Positions 1-6,831 of a stretch of 12,245 nucleotides of DNA are shown here, in pieces. Position 1 is the stretch's first letter. Each line of letters begins with the position of its first letter. Under the pieces are notes generated by a model. That model was not told the origin of the DNA. It saw only the letters and a program-made list of their open reading frames with translations, and did not search any database. The translations under genes were made by a program, and so were the position numbers. This DNA is from Rhodospirillaceae bacterium (lineage in GTDB: Bacteria; Pseudomonadota; Alphaproteobacteria; Rhodospirillales; 2-02-FULL-58-16). The stretch lies in contig DUZD01000061.1 of the NCBI GenBank assembly GCA_013349695.1, forward strand, positions 1-12,245, in the 5' to 3' direction.

Positions 1-387
1 GTACGCCGAGGACGCCAGCGAGGTACGCAAGAAGCGCAAGGCCTTCCTGGCCAAGTGGCGGCTGAAGTGTCCCGGCGTGGCGGACAGCCTGGAGGGTGAG
101 GCCGCAAAGCGGACGAACGGGGATCGGCTGTTCACCTTCCCGCGCTATCCTCCCGGACAATGGAAATCCTTGCGGACAACCGTCAACGTATACGTTGACC
201 CATCGAACGTCTGCACGGAGAGTTCAAGCGCCGGATCAAGACCCAATGCGCGCTGCCCAACGCGGAAACGGTGGCCATGCTATTCTGGGCCTTGATGGCG
301 TCGGGGCAGATCGCCATGCGCCGCGTCGACGGCTGGCAAACGCTGGACCAAGCCCCTGTCGAGCAGCCGCTTGACCTCGCCGCATGA
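1..387 (+). pseudogene. IS256-family (mutator-type) transposase, C-terminal fragment, frameshifted
   Basis: Two reading frames together encode the C-terminal part of an IS256-family transposase; the 5' part lies outside the window. Frame 2 reads YAEDASEVRKKRKAFLAKW and continues to LRTT (about position 181). The sequence resumes in frame 1 from 202 with IERLHGEFKRRIKTQ, then LFWALMASGQIAMRRVDGWQ, and stops at 387. The joined text matches the conserved C-terminus of alphaproteobacterial IS256 transposases (RTTNAIERLH..FKRRIKTQ), which carries the last acidic residue of the DDE catalytic core. Between 182 and 201 the expected Asn-Ala codons are replaced by a longer segment built on an 18-bp palindrome, a net gain that is not a multiple of three, so the gene is broken. 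Family assignment is from recognised motifs; inactivity is inferred from the frameshift. Confidence 0.8.
182..199. repeat. 18-bp perfect palindrome inside transposase
   Basis: The sequence GTCAACGTATACGTTGAC equals its own reverse complement. It sits exactly where the transposase frame is lost. Removing 11 bp (189-199) would restore a continuous frame reading TTVNAIERLH. Confidence 0.85.
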
Positions 388-470
388 TTGAGTGACCATC
401 GGGATCGGAAGTTACGCCGAAAACAAATTTCCACCAACTATCGGACACGACCTATGCGAAAAACTATATA

Positions 471-502
471 CTGTCCCTAGATTCACCTGTCCCTAGATTC
501 AC
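471..502 (+). repeat. 16-bp perfect tandem duplication
   Basis: The unit CTGTCCCTAGATTCAC occurs twice head to tail (471-486 and 487-502), just outside the presumed IS end. The unit resembles short motifs I have seen at RAYT/REP-type elements, but no RAYT gene is in the window. The origin is therefore uncertain. Confidence 0.8.
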
Positions 503-674
503 TGTCTGAATCTGCCTACTCATTCTCGCCATCCATGCTGGATTTACCCATAAACCAACCCATTAATACAAAGTGGATTTTGGCGAATAGCAATGGATGA
601 TGATCGATGCTAAATCACCTAACTCACTGTTATATCATGTGGATAATGGACGTACACGGACAGCCAAAAATATT

Positions 675-733
675 GGTTCGGCGGATATGATTTCCGCCAA
701 CCCGGAGGTTATTAGGGGCTCATGTTAGCCTCT
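675..733 (+). promoter_or_regulatory. Structured leader upstream of rubrerythrin
   Basis: The gene-free stretch 454-782 is AT-richer than its surroundings. It holds a strong hairpin at 675-702, GGTT-C-GGCGGA pairing with TCCGCC-AACC around a 7-nt loop with one bulged C. The AACC arm (699-702) can alternatively pair with GGTT at 707-710. A second hairpin at 714-733 (AGGGGCT/AGCCTCT, one G-U pair) is followed by a pyrimidine-rich run. Mutually exclusive pairing plus a terminator-like hairpin suggests attenuation or another RNA switch for the gene starting at 783. This is inferred from base pairing only, and I could not identify a promoter or a known Fur/PerR box. Confidence 0.35.
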
Positions 734-782
734 TCTTATCGTTACCTACGCCTATCCAAACAACCACGTCATGAGGGGCAAT

Positions 783-1355
783 ATGTCGATCAAGGGCACG
801 CAGAGCGAAAAAAACTTGCTGTTAGCGTTTGCTGGGGAATCCCAAGCACGTAACCGTTACACCTTCTGGGCCGGTAAAGCCCGTAAAGAAGGTTTTGTTC
901 AGATTGCCCACGTATTCGAGGAAACGGCGGATCAGGAAAAGGCCCACGCCAGCCGCTTTTACAAGTTCTTGGAAGGTGGAAATGTGGAAATATCCGCGGC
1001 TTTCCCTGCTGGTGGAAACGGTACGACGCTGGAAAATCTACGCATGGCGGCTGCTGGCGAGGAATACGAATGGACCGAGATGTATCCCGGTTTTGCCAAG
1101 GTCGCCCGCGAGGAGGGCTTCGAGAATATCGCCAAAGCCTTCGAAGCGATTGTCTTTGCGGAAAAGCAGCATGGCAAACGGTTTGCGGATTTGGCCGACA
1201 ACATCGAGGCGGACCGGGTGTTCAAACGCCAAGAGGAGACTATATGGCGCTGCCGCAACTGCGGCTATTTGCACGAAGGCAAGGAAGCGCCGGAGGTCTG
1301 CCCGGCCTGTGTCCACCCGCAAGCCCATTTCGAGTTGTTGGGTGAGAACTGGTAG
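783..1355 (+). CDS. rbr: Rubrerythrin
   Basis: This encodes a 190-residue cytoplasmic non-haem iron protein that typically reduces hydrogen peroxide using electrons from rubredoxin-like donors, in oxidative-stress defence. The N-terminal ferritin-like four-helix domain (about 1-145) carries the diiron ligand motifs: E19 in ESQARNRY, E52-x-x-H55 (EKAH), E93/E94 in GEEYEW, and E127-x-x-H130 (EKQH). The C-terminal rubredoxin domain has the iron-binding cysteines C157-x2-C160 and C173-x2-C176. Length and domain order are normal for the family. I chose the ATG at 783 (MSIKGTQSEKN) because family members start there and a GAGGGG ribosome-binding site lies at 773-778; an in-frame ATG at 771 would overlap that site. 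It appears monocistronic and ends 6 bp from the convergent SGNH gene. Confidence 0.95.
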   Translation: MSIKGTQSEKNLLLAFAGESQARNRYTFWAGKARKEGFVQIAHVFEETADQEKAHASRFYKFLEGGNVEISAAFPAGGNGTTLENLRMAAAGEEYEWTEMYPGFAKVAREEGFENIAKAFEAIVFAEKQHGKRFADLADNIEADRVFKRQEETIWRCRNCGYLHEGKEAPEVCPACVHPQAHFELLGENW

Positions 1356-1361
1356 AACAAT

Positions 1362-2558
1362 CTAAGGGGCTGTCCCAGATAACGGTGCGGACAGTCCGGA
1401 AAAGCCTAGGGCATCGAGAAAAGCCCGGGCGACCAATTCGTGCCCTTCGGCGTTCCAATGGAAATCGTTGGCAATGAAATAGCGGCTCAGAACCTGCCTG
1501 GGGTCGCCTTCGGTGAACTCGGCGAAAAGGCTGATGAAGCGGACGCCGCGGGCGGCGCTCCAGGCCCGCCAGAATCCCTGGTGGCGCGGCGCCTCGGGAT
1601 CATGAAACAATTGGTCCGGCCAGGGATAGACGACGAGGATCAGTTCGATGCCGTGCCTCCTCAGCAAGGACAACAGCCCATCCATTTCCCCCGCCGCCCG
1701 TTGCCGTCCGGCGGCGCCGTAAGCCGCCCAGCGGATATCGTCGTATGTCCATGCGGCGGCATCCAGATCGGTCACCGAATAAGCCCATAGATCCATGCCG
1801 TCGACGTCGAAAAACAACTTATTCCATTTTTCGGCGATTTCGATGCGGCGCTTGACAACCTTGCCCACGAACTCCAGCTGATCGTAGGCGAGGGAAAAAA
1901 ACCGGGCGATGAGCGAGTTGTCGCGCGGGAAACGGCCGAGCCGCTCGGCAAGCCCTTCCCTTTCTGGCCGGGGAACAACAAGACGGCCTTGGTCATCGAC
2001 TTGGTATCGCCTGACCTCGTCATGGATGTCGGAGAGGTCGAGGAAGACGACAAGGGTGTCGAATTTCAGCCGCCGCGTCTCGATGAGGTGTTCGACCTTG
2101 CGGCGGTAGATCGCCGGCGAGTATGAGTCGACGGCGGCGTTGAGCACCTCGATACCGCGCATTTTCATTTTTTCGGCTATCAGGCCGACAAAGGAACTCG
2201 GAAAATCAAATCCCTTCCCCTCGGTGAAGGAATCGCCGATGAACAGAATCCTCCTACCCTCCTTGTCCGCGTCGACGGTCCGGGGTGCCGCGTCCTTGAA
2301 GCCAAGGGAGTTGGTGGCATAGCGGTAACGAACAAGGCCCCAGCTTTCGATAACCCGCCGGTTGGGCGCCAAGCCGTGATGGTATTCCTCGGATCGGACG
2401 CGGTGATCGTTCGGGGGATAGACGCTCTTCCAAAAGTCGCAGTTGGAGCGGCAATACCAAGCCAGCCCCAGATCCATGGGCAGGACGGCGAGGATCACCA
2501 CGACGATGGAACGAAGCCGCTTCATTCCCTGACTGACCTTTTGCAAAAAATTCAGCAT
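1362..2558 (-). CDS. Membrane-anchored SGNH/GDSL hydrolase, AlgX/AlgJ-like
   Basis: The predicted protein is about 398 residues, with a short cytoplasmic N-terminus, one hydrophobic anchor (RSIVVVILAVLPMDLGLAWY, about 16-35) and a large periplasmic domain. The nucleophile block is FIGDSFTEG with the catalytic Ser near 110. The C-terminal block NDFHWNAEGHE supplies the D-x-H pair (D365, H367) seen in alginate acetyltransferases AlgX/AlgJ. A central VVFLDLSDIHDE strand occupies the oxyanion-block position. Such proteins act as O-acyltransferases or esterases on exported polysaccharide; the substrate cannot be read here. Two glycosyltransferase genes next to it support an envelope-glycan role. 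The start is uncertain. I chose ATG 2558 because it lies in a dyad matching the divergent gene's start. ATG 2525 (MKRLRSIVV) is equally credible, and a TTG at 2591 is unlikely. Confidence 0.75.
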   Translation of the reverse strand: MLNFLQKVSQGMKRLRSIVVVILAVLPMDLGLAWYCRSNCDFWKSVYPPNDHRVRSEEYHHGLAPNRRVIESWGLVRYRYATNSLGFKDAAPRTVDADKEGRRILFIGDSFTEGKGFDFPSSFVGLIAEKMKMRGIEVLNAAVDSYSPAIYRRKVEHLIETRRLKFDTLVVFLDLSDIHDEVRRYQVDDQGRLVVPRPEREGLAERLGRFPRDNSLIARFFSLAYDQLEFVGKVVKRRIEIAEKWNKLFFDVDGMDLWAYSVTDLDAAAWTYDDIRWAAYGAAGRQRAAGEMDGLLSLLRRHGIELILVVYPWPDQLFHDPEAPRHQGFWRAWSAARGVRFISLFAEFTEGDPRQVLSRYFIANDFHWNAEGHELVARAFLDALGFSGLSAPLSGTAP

Positions 2559-2617
2559 ACTATTTTTCAAAGCCTTGCCATTTGCAAACAAGAGGAAAGG
2601 CGGAAACTAGTATGCTG
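2553..2617. promoter_or_regulatory. Divergent intergenic region with long dyad symmetry over both starts
   Basis: CAGCATACTA (2553-2562) and TAGTATGCTG (2608-2617) form a perfect 10-bp inverted repeat, and each arm contains the ATG of one divergent gene. A second inner pair, GCCTT (2572-2576) and AAGGC (2597-2601), extends the symmetry around a central palindrome TTTGCAAA (2581-2588). The region must hold both promoters and is a plausible shared operator, but no recognisable -10/-35 pair stands out. Confidence 0.45.
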
Positions 2618-4063
2618 TCACCGAATTTCTCGCCTCGGCGATCCTCTTCGAGCGGCGCGATTATCCTCGTTTGCGTGATCGTTGCCGCCGCCGGCCTGCT
2701 CCGGCTCAAGGCGGCGCAAGGCGACCTCTGGCTCGACGAAATCTGGTCCCTCGACAACCTGGCCGTGGCCATGACCCGGCCGTCCCTTGTCGACAGGCTT
2801 CCCTTGCTTTTTCACGACAATACCCATCCCCTCAACACGCTCTACTTGGCGATGGTCGGACCGCAAGCCGGCGCTTTCGCCTATCGCGCCCTGGCCATGG
2901 GCGCCGGAACCGCCGCCGTCGCGATGGCGGCGGCCATGGGTTGGCGGCGAAGCCGGCGCGATGGCCTGATCGCGGCGGGCCTGATCGCCTTCAGCTATCC
3001 GATGATCCATTTTTCCAGCGAAGCCAGGGGTTACGCCTTGCTGCTGCTGGCGGCGCTGGCTTCCTTCCATCTGATGGAAGCCTATCTGCGGGCGCCTTGC
3101 CGCCGCCGCTTGGCGGCGTTCATTCTGGTTTCGCTGCTGGGGCTTGCCTCGCATCTGACTTTCCTCATGGTCGAGGCGGCTCTGGCGGCCTGGGCGGCGA
3201 TGGTGCTCTATCGCCGCTTCGGTTCGATCGTCTCGACCCTGGCCCGGCTTACCCTTCTTTTCGGTGTCCAGTTCCTCGTCTTCGAAGCCTTCGCCGTCGT
3301 TGCCTGGAATAATATGGTCATCGGTGGAACAGCTTCCGTTTCCGCTGCCTCCTCGGCCGCCGTCATGGTGCAACTCGGTTTCGGCGTCGATGCCCTTGCC
3401 GGCGGCTCGAACTGGCTGGCGTTGGCCGTGGTCGCGGCGGTGATGGTGATGATTTGGCGACTCTACCGCGAGGGTGACGCCTCCTGGATTTTCCATTTGT
3501 TGATGATTCTGGGATTTCCCCTTGCCTTGATCGCCATCGACATTCCGGTCACGGTCTTGCCACGCTATTTCCTTGTCAATGCGCTGTTTGTCCTCGTCAT
3601 CTCGGCGCGCGGCCTTGGCTTGCTGATCGACCGTGGACCCTGGGGACGGGTCGCGGCTGGCCTGGCGTTGATCTTTTTCTTACTCGCCAATAGCCTGCTT
3701 CTCGACAAGTTTTTCACCGCCGGCCGCGGCCACTTCGCCGAAGCCTTGCGTTCGATCGCCGCCGCCACGGACGGTCCCGTCAGGGTCGCCGGATATCATG
3801 AATTCAGTATCGGGACGTTATTGAAATACTACGCCCGCGCCGAGGGTTTGGAAAACGCCGTCGGCTTCGTCCCTGCCGGCGAAGACGCGCTCGATCCCGC
3901 CGAATGGTTCATCGACGGCCATTTTACCGGCGGCAAACAAGCCAAGCCGGTGATTTTCCGCCGCAAAGGCGGTTCCAGGGCCACCGCCTACAAGCTGGTC
4001 GCCGTTTATCCCCATTGGGGGATGTCGGGCGACACTTGGGCGGTTTACCGCCGCGGCGGCTGA
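2612..4063 (+). CDS. GT39/PMT-like integral membrane glycosyltransferase (GT-C fold)
   Basis: The protein is 483 residues with about ten hydrophobic segments. It belongs to the dolichyl-phosphate-mannose mannosyltransferase-like group (PMT_2, ArnT-like), which transfers a sugar from a polyprenyl-phosphate donor on the outer face of the inner membrane. After the first membrane segment (about 16-32) comes the signature WLDEIWSL with acidic D42-E43 in the first periplasmic loop. Further on is SSEARGYALLLLAALASF, a hallmark loop-helix of this family. The last 120 residues are a soluble periplasmic tail. I chose ATG 2612, preceded by AGGAAAGG at 2593-2600; the frame stays open up to a TTG at 2582. 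It is divergent from the SGNH hydrolase and convergent with the next membrane protein. Acceptor and sugar are unknown. Confidence 0.75.
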   Translation: MLSPNFSPRRSSSSGAIILVCVIVAAAGLLRLKAAQGDLWLDEIWSLDNLAVAMTRPSLVDRLPLLFHDNTHPLNTLYLAMVGPQAGAFAYRALAMGAGTAAVAMAAAMGWRRSRRDGLIAAGLIAFSYPMIHFSSEARGYALLLLAALASFHLMEAYLRAPCRRRLAAFILVSLLGLASHLTFLMVEAALAAWAAMVLYRRFGSIVSTLARLTLLFGVQFLVFEAFAVVAWNNMVIGGTASVSAASSAAVMVQLGFGVDALAGGSNWLALAVVAAVMVMIWRLYREGDASWIFHLLMILGFPLALIAIDIPVTVLPRYFLVNALFVLVISARGLGLLIDRGPWGRVAAGLALIFFLLANSLLLDKFFTAGRGHFAEALRSIAAATDGPVRVAGYHEFSIGTLLKYYARAEGLENAVGFVPAGEDALDPAEWFIDGHFTGGKQAKPVIFRRKGGSRATAYKLVAVYPHWGMSGDTWAVYRRGG

Positions 4064-4074
4064 AGGTTGCCGCC
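4055..4074. terminator. Possible bidirectional terminator hairpin
   Basis: GGCGGC (4055-4060) pairs with GCCGCC (4069-4074) around an 8-nt loop, between two convergent genes whose stops are 13 bp apart. There is no T-tract on either side, so any terminating activity is only suggested by position. Confidence 0.25.
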
Positions 4075-4076
4075 AC

Positions 4077-5903
4077 TCAATCGATGGGGACGACCTCGAA
4101 CAGGCGGAACTCTTCTTGCAATCGGTCGGGCAAGCCGATTTCCTTGAGCCAGCCGGGCGGCTCGCCCTTTTCCAGGCGCCGGTAGAGAGCGCCTTCATCC
4201 CCGCCTTGTACGAAATAGCCGTCGTTTCTGGAACCGGGGCAAAGCAAGATGAGATCGACTGTGCGTCGGCGCACCAAGGAGAGGATTTCGCTTTCCTCGC
4301 CGCCGCCGAGGATGCCGATGCCGTCGAGAATGCCGGCGCCGCTACGATGCTGGAGAATGGCGACCACCCCGTGACGGGTCCTGTAGAGGATCTCGGCCCC
4401 GAAATTCGCCGAGGCGACGATGGTTCTCTGGCGATCCGCCCATTCCGGCCGGTTGAGAAAGCCGCTCATCATTTGCAAGGGGCAGGCGTCCCGGCCCCCG
4501 GCCCGCCGGCCAGCGCCGGGTTCCTTGTCGACGGCGACGATGCCGGCGGCGCTGGGTCCCATGATCAGCAACAAGATGGCCAACACCTTGACCGGGATAC
4601 GCTTGGCCCCCCGCATTCGCGCGGTGATCGCGGCATCGGCGCGGTCGACGAGATCGGCCAACACAATGGCGATGAATATGCCGGCGTAAAGGGACCAGCG
4701 AATCCAGTTGACGGTGAATGTCAGATAAACGAAAAGCCCGCCGGCGATAAAAAGCCAAGGCCATCGACGCGGTCCGTTCCATTCCTCTTTCGCCCGCCAG
4801 ACGACCCAGGGCGCGGCGAAGACGGCGCCGCCGATAAAGAGCAGGAAATGGGCAACGTCGCCGACCGGGCCATACTCGGAAATCCTTTCGAAAAGGGGAA
4901 ACAGGGCCGGGTCGACTTCGGCCATGGGCCCAAGCAGGATTTTCGGGTAAAGGAGCCGCATCGCCGAGGCGATGGCGCCGACGCCGGCCAGCGCCGCCAA
5001 CAAACGCCGGACGGCGCCATGCCGCCCGGACCAAAACCGGCTGGTGGCGCCGACCGCGCTCCAGAACGCCAACAGCGAGGCCGCCAGGGTCAAGTGCACG
5101 ATCGACAGCCGGTCGTATTCGACATCCCCATATCCCGCCGCCCCGCGCTCGATGAGCAACGCCACCACCAGGCCCAGCGTCAGGCCGATGGCGATGTGAA
5201 CGTTTGTCTTGGCCCTCCCCGGCTCGCCCGACAGCCAAGGCAGACCGACGGCCAATAGACAAAGCGCCAGGAAAATCAGCGCCTCCGGCCCCACCCAGAG
5301 CGCCAGGGCCAAAAACCCGCCGGCGAAGAGGGCGGCGCGTCGATGGTCGGTGGGGCCGGTGGACGCAATTAGCGCGCGAACGGCAAAACCCAGCGCCAGG
5401 ATGCTCAGCAAGCCGAACAACATGTGATGGTCGGCGTGGCCGACGGTGGCGAACCCCATGACGCCCGCTTGCGCGGCGGTCAAGGCGCCGGCGACATGGG
5501 CGGCGGGCCGGCCGAGGATGGGCAAGACCGCCCAGACCAGGGCGACGGCGGCGGCGACATGCAGGATCGGTCCGACGACGGCGCCGGCCCAGTAAAGCGC
5601 CTTGCCGAAGCCGAGCACCGGGGCGAGGGGCATGGATAAAACGATCAGAAGAACGTCGAAAAGGCGGGTCCAATGCAAGCTGTCCCCGTAAGGGGCGTTG
5701 GCCCTGGGCAGGCTGTTGTCGAACCAGCCGCCCGTTTCAAAGAGCCGAATGACGCGCAACAGGTGGGCGTAGCTGTCGCCATCGGCCAGGTTGCCCTGGG
5801 CGACAATGCTGTCGCCGGCCAGCCACCAAGCGACATGGATCGAAGCTACAAAGGCGACAACCGCCAACAAGGGCCAACGGAACAAGCGCCTAGTCATGTG
5901 CAT
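4077..5903 (-). CDS. STT3/PglB-like GT-C membrane glycosyltransferase
   Basis: The protein is about 608 residues, with an N-terminal anchor, a dozen or so hydrophobic helices and a soluble C-terminal domain of about 150 residues. The first periplasmic loop has NLADGDSYAHLLR, with an acidic D41-x-D43 pair placed as in oligosaccharyltransferases. FATVGHADHHMLFGLL (D158-H159-H160) resembles the DHH motif of STT3/AglB/PglB proteins. The WWDYG acceptor-binding motif of genuine oligosaccharyltransferases is not visible, so the acceptor may differ. The C-terminal part (ILLCPGSRNDGYF, LYRRLEKGEPPGWLKEI) resembles that of uncharacterised proteobacterial relatives. I chose ATG 5903 (MHMTRRLF), with 5897 as alternative. 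The frame stays open upstream to 6311, but that stretch reads antisense to an IS1380 remnant and is not protein-like. Confidence 0.65.
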   Translation of the reverse strand: MHMTRRLFRWPLLAVVAFVASIHVAWWLAGDSIVAQGNLADGDSYAHLLRVIRLFETGGWFDNSLPRANAPYGDSLHWTRLFDVLLIVLSMPLAPVLGFGKALYWAGAVVGPILHVAAAVALVWAVLPILGRPAAHVAGALTAAQAGVMGFATVGHADHHMLFGLLSILALGFAVRALIASTGPTDHRRAALFAGGFLALALWVGPEALIFLALCLLAVGLPWLSGEPGRAKTNVHIAIGLTLGLVVALLIERGAAGYGDVEYDRLSIVHLTLAASLLAFWSAVGATSRFWSGRHGAVRRLLAALAGVGAIASAMRLLYPKILLGPMAEVDPALFPLFERISEYGPVGDVAHFLLFIGGAVFAAPWVVWRAKEEWNGPRRWPWLFIAGGLFVYLTFTVNWIRWSLYAGIFIAIVLADLVDRADAAITARMRGAKRIPVKVLAILLLIMGPSAAGIVAVDKEPGAGRRAGGRDACPLQMMSGFLNRPEWADRQRTIVASANFGAEILYRTRHGVVAILQHRSGAGILDGIGILGGGEESEILSLVRRRTVDLILLCPGSRNDGYFVQGGDEGALYRRLEKGEPPGWLKEIGLPDRLQEEFRLFEVVPID

Positions 5904-5978
5904 ACCGACTTTCTTCAGGTTTCCCAATCGGGAGCTTACGCCGATTCTCCAATTTCCCACCAGCCTCGGGACACCGCC

Positions 5979-6308
5979 ATGGTTGTAAAATTGCAACCTT
6001 CGGAAAGAAAAATAGCCAATCGCATCAAAAGATGGGGTTCCGAGGCTGGGTTGTTGCCGTATCGGGAACTGGATGATGCGGCCGGACCGACCGAGGTTGC
6101 CGGGGACGTACTCACGGACATCCGTCGTCGGAAGAACGGTCGTTACGGTCTGGCCGGGCAGTTCCGCCAATCCGTTTTCGGACGCCATGGCGAGTACGAC
6201 GGCGTGAACGATGCCGACCGGCTTGGCCTCGACCCGGTAATGGGGTGGATCGTAGGCGGCCATGCAGTCACGAAGCAGGCTGCCTCGACCAGTCGGATGG
6301 GGCGCTTC
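5979..6308 (+). pseudogene. IS1380-family transposase, N-terminal fragment
   Basis: The plus frame from about 5979 reads IANRIKRWGSEAGLLPYREL, then LTDIRRRKNGRYGLAGQFRQ, SVFGRHGEYDGVNDADRLGL, DPVMGWIVGG and QAASTSRMGRF. This matches the N-terminal third of IS1380-type transposases (RQSVFGRLAGYEDVNDAERLRVDPAM..., QAASTSxMGRFE). Similarity stops at GRF (6308), after which the frame continues without transposase character. The DDE catalytic core is absent, so it is a dead remnant. The minus strand here is also open, which artificially extends the neighbouring glycosyltransferase frame. Family assignment rests on recognised text, not on a search. Confidence 0.7.
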
Positions 6309-6474
6309 CATGCCAGTTTCAGCTATCAGGCTGGAAGCTGGGACAGGAAGCGGCGCGTGGCGGCCAAAGTGTCAGTCGGGGGACCGGCGTCCGTCGCCGC
6401 GAAGGCCAAGACGGACGCCGGTCCTATTTATCATCATGACCGGTCCTGGACTCCCTTATGCGCTCCCTTCCTTG

Positions 6475-6580
6475 TCCGTGTTTATCGGTGTGTATCCGTG
6501 GCCGAACCCCACCCACCGTCATGTTTGCGCGGCATGAGCCCGCCCGATACAAGCCACGGATAAACACCGATGAACACGGA
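6475..6580. repeat. Imperfect inverted repeat, 28-bp arms
   Basis: Arms at 6475-6502 and 6553-6580 are reverse complements with two mismatches, separated by 50 nt. The arm begins TCCGTGTTTATCGGTG. The same motif recurs between genes in many environmental bacteria, to my recollection, so this is probably a dispersed non-coding repeat. The gene-free stretch 6309-6702 otherwise holds only AT-rich filler and the small hairpin at 6633-6647 described below. Confidence 0.8.
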
Positions 6581-6604
6581 TCGCGATTGGCAATTCACAA
6601 CTCA

Positions 6605-6647
6605 AGTCCTGACCCCTTTTCTTTTTTTACTTAAAAGCTACGCTTTT
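6605..6647. other. REP-like motif, T-tract and short hairpin
   Basis: AAGTCCTGACCCC (6604-6616 region) followed by a T-rich run (6617-6628) resembles short dispersed motifs often seen beside REP/RAYT-type elements. AAAAGC (6633-6638) and GCTTTT (6642-6647) form a small hairpin. For the minus-strand TIR gene the run after this hairpin is A-rich in RNA, so it is not a convincing terminator. Confidence 0.25.
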
Positions 6648-6685
6648 GGGTTCAAGAGGTAAAGAAGTAAAGAGGCGAGAAGTAA

Positions 6686-6709
6686 GCTTTAGGCCTAAAG
6701 GCCTAAAGC
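6686..6709. other. Perfect hairpin/cruciform at 3' end of TIR-FGE gene
   Basis: GCTTTAGGCC - TAAA - GGCCTAAAGC forms a 10-bp perfect stem with a 4-nt loop. On the minus strand it overlaps the last Leu codon and the stop. DGR target genes are known to carry a short GC-rich hairpin/cruciform just beyond the variable region, required for efficient homing. The same stem is present at the paralogous gene (8507-8536). It may double as a terminator. Confidence 0.7.
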
Positions 6710-6831
6710 GTCCGGGCAAGGCGGAATCCCAGATTGAAGTTACGGAAGTCTGGGGCGTTCTCGTGCCGATTCGCCGCGCGGAGGACCCTCGAATCGCCGT
6801 ACCAGGAGCTGCCGCGATAAACGCGATTGCA
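6703..6831 (-). repeat. Putative DGR variable region (VR1)
   Basis: The last 43 codons, C451 to the stop, align without gaps with 8530-8658. The two copies differ at 33 of 129 positions: 28 in codon positions 1 or 2, and 23 with adenine in one copy. Blocks lacking adenine, such as CTGGGATTCCGC and GCCCGGACGCTTTAG, are unchanged. The encoded end (RGSSW..., LGFRLARTL) is the ligand-facing surface of the C-type-lectin/FGE fold, the usual DGR target. The 5' boundary is approximate. Confidence 0.7.

Larger units (their letters stand above)
1..453 (+). mobile_element. IS256-type insertion sequence remnant, right end
   Basis: The broken transposase is followed by 66 bp of non-coding DNA ending in a segment that reads AGGTCGTGTCCGATAG on the minus strand (about 438-453). 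That is the kind of terminal inverted repeat found at IS256-type ends. The exact outer boundary is a guess because the left end and any target duplication are outside the window. Confidence 0.5.

Noticed and set aside
2618..3496. Minus-strand open frame opposite the GT39-like gene
   Set aside because: The His/Gln/Gly/Arg-rich nonsense composition is typical of the antisense strand of hydrophobic genes.
4116..5258. Long plus-strand open frame opposite the STT3-like gene
   Set aside because: It is an antisense shadow of a GC-rich membrane-protein gene: rich in Gly, Arg, Asp and Pro, with no domain or ribosome-binding site.
5904..6311. N-terminal extension of the STT3-like protein to 6311
   Set aside because: The extension reads through an IS1380 remnant on the opposite strand and lacks protein character; the membrane anchor begins right after ATG 5903/5897.
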